From contig CAXKVV010000909.1 of NCBI GenBank assembly GCA_964058805.1, forward strand, positions 1 through 35,939: 35,939 nt of DNA, read 5' to 3'. The notes below the pieces were generated by a model. It was not told the origin of the DNA and did no database searches. It was given only the letters and a program-made list of their open reading frames with translations. Positions 28,884 through 35,939 of this stretch are shown here, piece after piece (within the stretch, counting starts at the first letter, position 1; every line of letters begins with the position of its first letter). Origin of the DNA: Schoenoplectus triqueter (lineage: Eukaryota > Streptophyta > Magnoliopsida > Poales > Cyperaceae). Position numbers and translations under genes: made by a program.

Positions 28884-31852
28884 AAAGAGGGCGTCGGGTC
28901 CCGTTTTCATGTTTTGCGCTCCCAAACTCATTTTCGGCGGAACCGAGGGCGTCGGGTCCCGTTTTCATGTTTTGCGCGCCCGGACTCATTTTCGGCGGTA
29001 CCGAGGGCGTCGGGTCTCGTTTCCATGATTTGCGCGCCCGGACTCGTTTTCGACGGTACCGAGGGCCTCGGATCCAGTTTCCAAGTTTTGCGCTCTTAGA
29101 CTCGTTTTCGGCGGTACCGAGGGCGTCGTGTCTCGTTTTCTTCTTTTGCGCGTCCGGACTAGTTTTCAGTGGTAACGAGGGCGTCGGGTCGCGTTTTCAT
29201 GTTTTGCGCGCCCGGACTCGTTTTCGGCGGTACCGAGGGCGTCGGTTCCCGTTTTAATGTTTTGCGCACCCGGACTCGTTTTCGGCGGTCTCGAAGGTGT
29301 TAGGTCCCGTTTTCGGCGGTACGGAGTGTGTCGTATCACATTTTCTAGTTTTGCGCGCCCGAACTCATTTTCGGCGGTACCGAGGGCGTCTGGTCCTGTT
29401 TTCATGTTTTGCACGCCCGGACTCGTTTTCGGCGATACCGAGGGCGTCGGGTCCCGTTTTCATGTTTTGCGCCCTCGGACTCGTTTTCGGCGGTACCGAG
29501 GGAGTCGGGTCCCGTTTTCATGTTTTGCGCGCCCGGACTCATTTTCGGCGGTACCGAGGGCGTCGGGTCCCGTTTTCATGTTTTGCGCGCCCGGACTCAT
29601 TTTCGGCGGTACGGAGGGCGTCGGGTCCCGTTGTCATGTTTTGCGCGCCCGGACTCATTTTCGGCGGTACCGAGGGCGTCGGGTCCCGTTTTCATGTTTT
29701 GCGCGCCCGGACTCATTTTCGGCGGTACCGAGGGCGTCGGGTCCCGTTCCCATGTTTTGCGCGCCCGGACTCATTTTCTGCGGTACCGAGGGCGTCGGGT
29801 CCCGTTTTCATGTTTTACGCGCCCAGACTCATTTTCGGCGGTACCGAGGGCGTCCGGTCCCGTTTTCATATTTTGCGCGCCCGGACTCATTTTCGGCGGT
29901 ACCGAGGGCGTCGGGTCCCGTTTTCATGTTTTGCGCGCCCGGACTCATTTTCGGCGGTACCGAGGGCGTCGGGTCCTGTTCCCATGTTTTGCGCGCCCGG
30001 ACTCATTTTCTGCGGTACCGAGGGCGTCGGGTCCCGTTTTCATGTTTTACGCGCCCGGACTCATTTTCGGCGGTACCGAGGGCGTCCGGTCCCGTTTTCA
30101 TGTTTTGCGCGCCCGGAATCGTTTTCGGCGCTACCGAGGGCGTCGGGTCCCGTTTTCATGTTTTGCGCGCCCGGACTCATTTTCGGCGGTACCGAGGGCA
30201 TCGGGTCCCGTTTTCATGTTTTGCGCGCCCGGACTCATTTTCGGCGGTAACGAGGGCGTCGGGTCCCGTTTTCATGTTTTGCGCGCCCGGACTCATTTTC
30301 GGCGGTACCGAGGGCGTCTGGTCCCGTTGCCTTGTTTTGCGCGCCCGGACTCATTTTCGGCGGTACCGAGGGCGTCGAGTCCCGTTTTCATGTTTTGCGC
30401 GCCCGGACTCATTTTTGGCGGTACCGAGGGCGTCGGGTCCCGTTCCCATGTTTTGCGCGCCCGGACTCATTTTCGGCGGTACCGAGGGCGTCGGGTCCCG
30501 TTTTCATGTTTTACGCGCCCGGACTCATTTTCGGCGGTACCGAGGGCGTCCGGTCCCGTTTTCATGTTTTGCGCGCCCGGACTCATTTTCGGCGCTACCG
30601 AGGGCGTCGGGTCCCGTTTTCACGTTTTGCGCGCCCGGACTCGTTTTCGGCGATACCGAGGGCGACGGGTCCCGTTTTCACGTTTTGCGCGCCCGGACTC
30701 ATTTTCGGCTGTCTCGAAGGCGTCGGGTCTCGTTTTCGGCGGTACCGAGGGCGTCGTGTCTGATTTTCATGTTTTGCGCGCCCGGACTCGTTTTCGGCGG
30801 TCTCGAAGGCGTCATGTTCCGTTTTCGGCGGTATCGAGGGCGTCGTGTCGCATTTTGTTGTTTTTCGCGCCCGAACTCATTTTCGGGGGTACCGAGGGCG
30901 TCGGGTCCCGTTTTCATGTTTTGCGCGCCCGGACTCATTTTCGGCGGTACCGAGGGCGTCGGGTCCCGTTTTCATGTTTTGCGCGCCCGGAATCATTTTC
31001 GGCGGTACCGAGGGCGTCGGGTCCCGTTTTCATGTTTTGCGCGCCCGGACTCATTTTCGGCGGTACCGAGGGCGTCGGGTCCCGTTTTAATGTTTTGCGC
31101 ACCCGGACTCGTTTTCGGCGGTCTCGAAGGTGTTAGGTCCCGTTTTCGGCGGTACGGAGTGTGTCGTGTCACATTTTCTAGTTTTGCGCGCCCGAACTCA
31201 TTTTCGGCGGTACCGAGGGCGTCGGGTCCTGTTTTCATGTTTTGCGCGCCCGGACTCTATTTCGGCGATACCGAGGGCGTCGGGTCCCGTTTTCATGTTT
31301 TGCGCCCTCGGACTCGTTTTCGGCGGTACCGAGGGCGTCGGGTCCCGTTTTCATGTTTTGCGCGCCCGGACTCATTTTCGGCGGTACCGAGGGCGTCGGG
31401 TCCTGTTTTCATGTTTTGCGCGCCCGGACTCGTTTTCGGCGGTACCGAGGGCGTCCGTTCCCGTTTTCATGTTTTGCGCGCCCGGACTCGTTTTCGGCGC
31501 TACCAAGGGCGTCGGGTCCCGTTTTCATGTTTTGCGCGCCCGGACTCGTTTTCGGCAGTATCGAAGGCGTCGGGTCTCGTTTTCGGCGGTACCGAGGGCG
31601 TCGTGTCTGATTTTCATGTTTTGCGCGCCCGGACTTGTTATCGGCGGTACCGTGGGCGTCGGGCCTCGTTTTCATGTTTTGGGCTTCCGGACTCGTTTTC
31701 GGCGGTACCGAGCTCGTCGGGATTCCGTTTGCATGTTTTGCGCGCCCGGACTCGTTTTCGGCGGTACCGAGGGCGTCGGGTCTCGTTTCCATGATTTGCG
31801 CGCCAAGACTCGTTTTCGACGGAACCGAGGGTCTCGGATCCAATTTCCAAGT

Positions 31853-32188
31853 TTTGCGCGCCCGGACTCGTTTTCGGCGGTACCGAGGGGGTCGTGTCTC
31901 GTTTTCTTCTTTTGCGCCCCCGGACTAGTCTTCGGCGGTAACGAGGGCGTCGGGTCGCGTTTTCATGTTTTGCGCGCCCGGACTCGTTTTCGGCGGTACC
32001 GAGGGCGTCGGTTCCCGTTTTAATGTTTTGAACGCCCGGACTCGTTTTCGGCGGTCTCGAAGGCGTCAGGTCCCGTTTTCGGCGGTACCGAGGGCGTCGT
32101 GTCGCATTTTTTTGTTTTGCGCGCCCGAACTCATTTTCGGGGGTACCGAGGGCGTCGGGTCCCGTTTTCATGTTTTGCGCGCCCGGAC
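31853..32188 (+). repeat. satellite local duplication, first copy (336 bp, offset 495)
   Basis: Identical by eye to 32348-32683, including rare variants GAGGGGGTCGTG, ACTAGTCTTCGG, TTTTGAACGCCCGG and a CATTTTTTTG run. The 495-bp offset equals eight 58-bp monomers plus one 31-bp short monomer. Confidence 0.9.
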
Positions 32189-32347
32189 TCATTTTCGGCG
32201 GTACCGAGGGCGTCGGGTCCCGTTTTCATGTTTTGCGCGCCCGGACTCATTTTCGGCGGTAACGAGGGCGTCGGGTCCCGTTTTCATGTTTTGCGCGCCC
32301 GGACTCATTTTCGGCGGTACCGAGGGCGTCGGGTCCCGTTTTCATGT

Positions 32348-32683
32348 TTTGCGCGCCCGGACTCGTTTTCGGCGGTACCGAGGGGGTCGTGTCTCGTTTT
32401 CTTCTTTTGCGCCCCCGGACTAGTCTTCGGCGGTAACGAGGGCGTCGGGTCGCGTTTTCATGTTTTGCGCGCCCGGACTCGTTTTCGGCGGTACCGAGGG
32501 CGTCGGTTCCCGTTTTAATGTTTTGAACGCCCGGACTCGTTTTCGGCGGTCTCGAAGGCGTCAGGTCCCGTTTTCGGCGGTACCGAGGGCGTCGTGTCGC
32601 ATTTTTTTGTTTTGCGCGCCCGAACTCATTTTCGGGGGTACCGAGGGCGTCGGGTCCCGTTTTCATGTTTTGCGCGCCCGGAC
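32348..32683 (+). repeat. satellite local duplication, second copy
   Basis: Partner of 31853-32188. The copy stops at about 32683, where the next monomer type begins. Confidence 0.9.
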
Positions 32684-32948
32684 TCTTTTTCGCCGGTACC
32701 GAGGGCGTCCGTTCCCGTTTTCATGTTTTGCGCGCCCGGACTCGTTTTCGGCGCAACCAAGGGCGTCGGGTCCCGTTTTCATGTTTTGCGCGCCCGGACT
32801 CGTTTTCGGAAGTATCGAGGGCGTCGAGTCCCGTTTTCACGTTTTGCGCGCCCGGACTCGTTTTCGGCGGTACCGAGGGCGTCGTTTCTGATTTTCATGT
32901 TTTGCTCGCCCGGACTCGTTTTCGGCGGTACCGAGGGCGTCGGTTCCC

Positions 32949-35606
32949 GTTTTAATGTTTTGCACGCCCGGACTCGTTTTCGGCGGTCTCGAAGGTGTTA
33001 GGTCCCGTTTTTGGCGGTACGGAGTGTGTCGTGTCACATTTTCTAGTTTTGCGCGCCCGATCTCATTTTCGGCGGTACCGAGGGCGTCGGGTCCTGTTTT
33101 CATGTTTTGCGCGCCCGGACTCTATTTCGGCGATACCGAGGGCGTCGGGTCCCGTTTTCATGTTTTGCGCCCTCGGACTCGTTTTCGGCGGTACCGAGGG
33201 CGTCGGGTCCCGTTTTCATGTTTTGCGCGCCCGGACTCATTTTCGGCGGTACCGAGGGCGTCGGGTCCCGTTTTCATGTTTTGCGCGCCCGGACTCGTTT
33301 TCGCCGGTACCGAGGGCGTCCGTTCCCGTTTTCATGTTTTGCGCGCCCGGACTCGTTTTCGGCGCTACCAAGGGCGTCGGGTCCCGTTTTCATGTTTTGC
33401 GCACCCGGACTCATTTTCGGCGGTACCGAGGTTGTCGGGTCCCGTTTTCATGTTTTGCGCGCCCGGACTCATTTTTGGCGGTAACGAGGGCGTCGGGTCC
33501 CGTTTTCATGTTTTGCGCGCCCGGACTCATTTTCGGCGGTACGGAGGGCGTCGGGTCCCGTTGCCATGTTTTGCGCGCCCGGACTCATTTTCGGCGGTAC
33601 CGAGGGCGTCGGGTCCCGTTTTCATGTTTTGCGCGCCCGGACTCATTTTCGGCGCTTCCGAGGGCGTCGGGTCCCGTTCCCATGTTTTGCGCGCCCGGAC
33701 TCATTTTCTGCGGTACCGAGGGCGTCGGGTCCCGTTTTCATGTTTTACGCGCCCGGACTCATTTTCGGCGGTACCGAGGGCGTCCGGTCCCGTTTTCATG
33801 TTTTGCGCGCCCGGACTCGTTTTCGGCGCTACCGAGGGCGTCGGGTCCCGTTTTCACGTTTTGCGCGCCCGGACTCGTTTTCGGCGCTACCGAGGGCGTC
33901 GGGTCCCGTTTTCACGTTTTGCGCGCCCGGACTCGTTTTCGGCGCTACCAAGGGCGACGGGTCCCGTTTTCACGTTTTGCGCGCCCGGACTCATTTTCGG
34001 CTGTCTCGAAGGCGTCGGGTCTCGTTTTTGGCGGTACCGAGGGCGTCGTGTCTGATTTTCATGTTTTGCGCGCCCGGACTCGTTTTCGGCGGTGTCGAAG
34101 GCGTCAGGTTCCGTTTTCGGCGGTATCGAGGGCGTCGTGTCGCATTTTGTTGTTTTTCGCGCCCGAACTCATTTTCGGGGGTACCGAGGGCGTCGGGTCC
34201 CGTTTTCATGTTTTGCTCGCCCGGACTCATTTTCGGCGGTACCGAGGGCGTCGGGTCCCGTTTTCATGTTTTGCGCGCCCGGACTCATTTTCGGCGGTAA
34301 CGAGGGCGTCGGGTCCCGTTTTCATGTTTTGCGCTCCCAGACTCATTTTCGGCGGAACCGAGTGCGTCGGGTCCCGTTTTCATGTTTTGCGCGCCCGGAC
34401 TCGTTTTCGGCGGTACCGAGGGCGTCGGGTCTCGTTTCCATGATTTGCGCACCCGGACTCGTTTTCGACTGTACCGAGGGCCTCGGATCCAGTTTCCAAG
34501 TTTTGCGCTCTTAGACTCGTTTTCGGCGGTACCGAGGGCGTCGTGTCTCGTTTTCTTCTTTTGCGCGTCCGGACTAGTTTTCAGTGGTAACGAGGGCGTC
34601 GGGTCGCGTTTTCATGTTTTGCGCGCCCGGACTCGTTTTCGGCGGTACCGAGGGCGTCGGTTCCCGTTTTAATGATTTGCGCACCCGGACTCGTTTTCGG
34701 CGGTCTCGAAGGTGTTAGGTCCCGTTTTCGGCGGTACGGAGTGTGTCGTGTCACATTTTCTAGTTTTGCGCGCCCGAACTCATTTTCGGCGGTACTGAGG
34801 GCGTCGGGTCCTGTTTTCATGTTTTGCGCGCCCGGACTCTATTTCGGCGATACCGAGGGCGTCGGGTCCCGTTTTCATGTTTTGCGCCCTCGGACTCGTT
34901 TTCGGCGGTACCGAGGGAGTCGGGTCCCGTTTTCATGTTTTGCGCGCCCGGAGTCATTTTCGGCGGTACCGAGGGCGTCGGGTCCTGTTTTCATGTTTTG
35001 CGCGCCCGGACTCGTTTTCGCCGGTACCGAGGGCGTCCGTTCCCGTTTTCATGTTTTGCGCGCCCGGACTCGTTTTCGGCGCTACCAAGGGCGTCGGGTC
35101 CCGTTTTCATGTTTTGCGCGCCCGGACTCGTTTTCGGAAGTATCGAGGGCGTCGAGTCCCGTTTTCACGTTTTGCGCGCCCGGACTCGTTTTCGGCGGTA
35201 CCGAGGGCGTCGTGTCTGATTTTCATGTTTTGCGCGCCCGGACTTGTTATCGGCGGTACCGAGGGCGTCGGGACTCGTTTTCATGTTTTGGGCTTCCGGA
35301 CTCGTTTTCGGCGGTACCGAGCTCGTCGGGATTCCGTTTGCATGTTTTGCGCGCCCGGACTCGTTTTCGGCGGTACCGAGGGCGTCGGGTCTCGTTTCCA
35401 TGATTTGCGCGCCAAGACTCGTTTTCGACGGAACCGAGGGTCTCGGATCCAATTTCCAAGTTTTGCGCGCCCGGACTCGTTTTCGGCGGTACCGAGGGCG
35501 TCGTGTCTCGTTTTCTTCTTTTGCGCCCCCGGACTAGTTTTCGGCGGTAACGAGGGCGTCGGGTCGCGTTTTCATGTTTTGCGCGCCCGGACTCGTTTTC
35601 GGCGGT
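32949..35606 (+). repeat. satellite block duplication 3, right copy
   Basis: Partner of 26170-28883. After the match ends at about 35606, the left copy's next landmark (GGTAAAGAGGGCG, CTCCCAAACTC) reappears at about 35866, so a few monomers appear to have been inserted in this copy, or lost from the other. Confidence 0.8.
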
Positions 35607-35939
35607 ACCGAGGGCGTCGGTTCCTGTTTTATTGTTTTGCGCGCCCGGACTCGTTTTCGGCGGTCTCGAAGGCGTCAGGTTCCGTTTTCGGCGGTACCGA
35701 GTGCGTCGTGTCACATTTTGTTGTTTTGCGCTCCCGAACTCATTTTCGGGGGTACCGAGGGCGTCGGGTCCCGTTTTCATGTTTTGCGCGCCCGGACTCA
35801 TTTTCGGCGGTACCGAGGGCGTCGGGTCCCGTTTTCATGTTTTGCGCGTCCGGACTCATTTTCGGCGGTAAAGAGGGCGTCGGGTCCCGTTTTCATGTTT
35901 TGCGCTCCCAAACTCATTTTCGGCGGAACCGAGGGCGTC

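Larger units (their letters stand above)
11885..35939 (+). repeat. 58-bp GC-rich satellite array, about 415 monomers, continues past right edge
   Basis: Head-to-tail monomers, for example with successive ATGTTTTGCGCGCCCGG starts at 12508 and 12566. Landmarks within a monomer are GGGTCCCGTTTTCATG, TTTTGCGCGCCCGGACTC, then R-TTTTCGGCGG, GGTACC, GAGGGCGTC. The consensus is about 62% G+C with nine CpGs per 58 bp, a KpnI site (GGTACC), a BssHII site (GCGCGC) and a CCGG. All monomers read in one orientation and no other sequence interrupts them. Frames up to 845 codons here are artefacts of the stop-free consensus. The function is unknown; pericentromeric, subtelomeric or knob heterochromatin is possible. 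Confidence 0.97.

Noticed and set aside
29257..31794. 845-codon frame and dozens of similar long frames on both strands in the satellite
   Set aside because: They are translations of the stop-free 58-bp monomer with a 58-residue period, overlap each other in all frames, and lack any gene-like structure.
11885..35939. CRISPR-like regular array
   Set aside because: Monomers are contiguous with no unique spacers, and the surrounding DNA is plant-type; this is a satellite.

Overview
The window looks like plant nuclear DNA, probably from a flowering plant with a repeat-rich genome. The evidence is a plant-type Ty3/gypsy retrotransposon with a TAT/Ogre-like Gag-protease, long AT-rich non-coding DNA with diverged tandem repeats, plant-style USE/TATA promoter pairs, and a large GC-rich satellite. 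No ordinary host protein gene is recognisable. I cannot name the species.

Layout. (1) 1-6147, minus strand: the 5' part of an LTR retrotransposon. One frame is open from an ATG at 4212 through the left edge (1404 codons, hand-translated). It holds a long pre-Gag region, a retrotransposon Gag domain, a CX2HX4HX4C zinc-knuckle-like motif and a retropepsin-like protease; reverse transcriptase, RNase H and integrase would lie beyond the left edge. Upstream are a primer-binding-site candidate and a candidate 5' LTR (4352-6147) with TGTGC/GCACA ends and several internal tandem repeats. (2) 6148-7420: extremely AT-rich DNA with a TTA microsatellite and diverged repeats of about 130 bp. (3) 7420-11884: non-coding DNA with a promoter-like patch near 7.5 kb, a G-box-rich degenerate repeat field (9.77-10.44 kb), small duplications, and at 11.24-11.73 kb a tandem pair of possible small-RNA cassettes on the minus strand. 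(4) 11885-35939: an uninterrupted satellite of about 415 monomers of 58 bp, running off the right edge.

The most interesting candidate is at 11.24-11.73 kb. Two tandem copies, 246 bp apart, each carry a USE-like box, exactly 24 bp, a TATAAATA box, a hairpin beginning about 30-35 nt after the first base of the TATA box, and a T4 run about 70 nt downstream of the predicted start. The stem sequences differ between copies but both still pair, while a purine-rich loop is conserved. This resembles a plant RNA polymerase III (U6/U3-type) gene of an unknown RNA, though two copies are thin evidence.

The satellite produces many apparent long ORFs on both strands, up to 845 codons. These are arithmetic artefacts: the consensus has no stop in any forward frame and 58 = 1 mod 3, so every forward frame reads the same 58-residue cycle. 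The array contains 31-bp short monomers, a set of recurring multi-monomer cassettes, and block duplications of about 0.3-3.5 kb that look nearly identical, pointing to recent amplification by unequal exchange or replication slippage.
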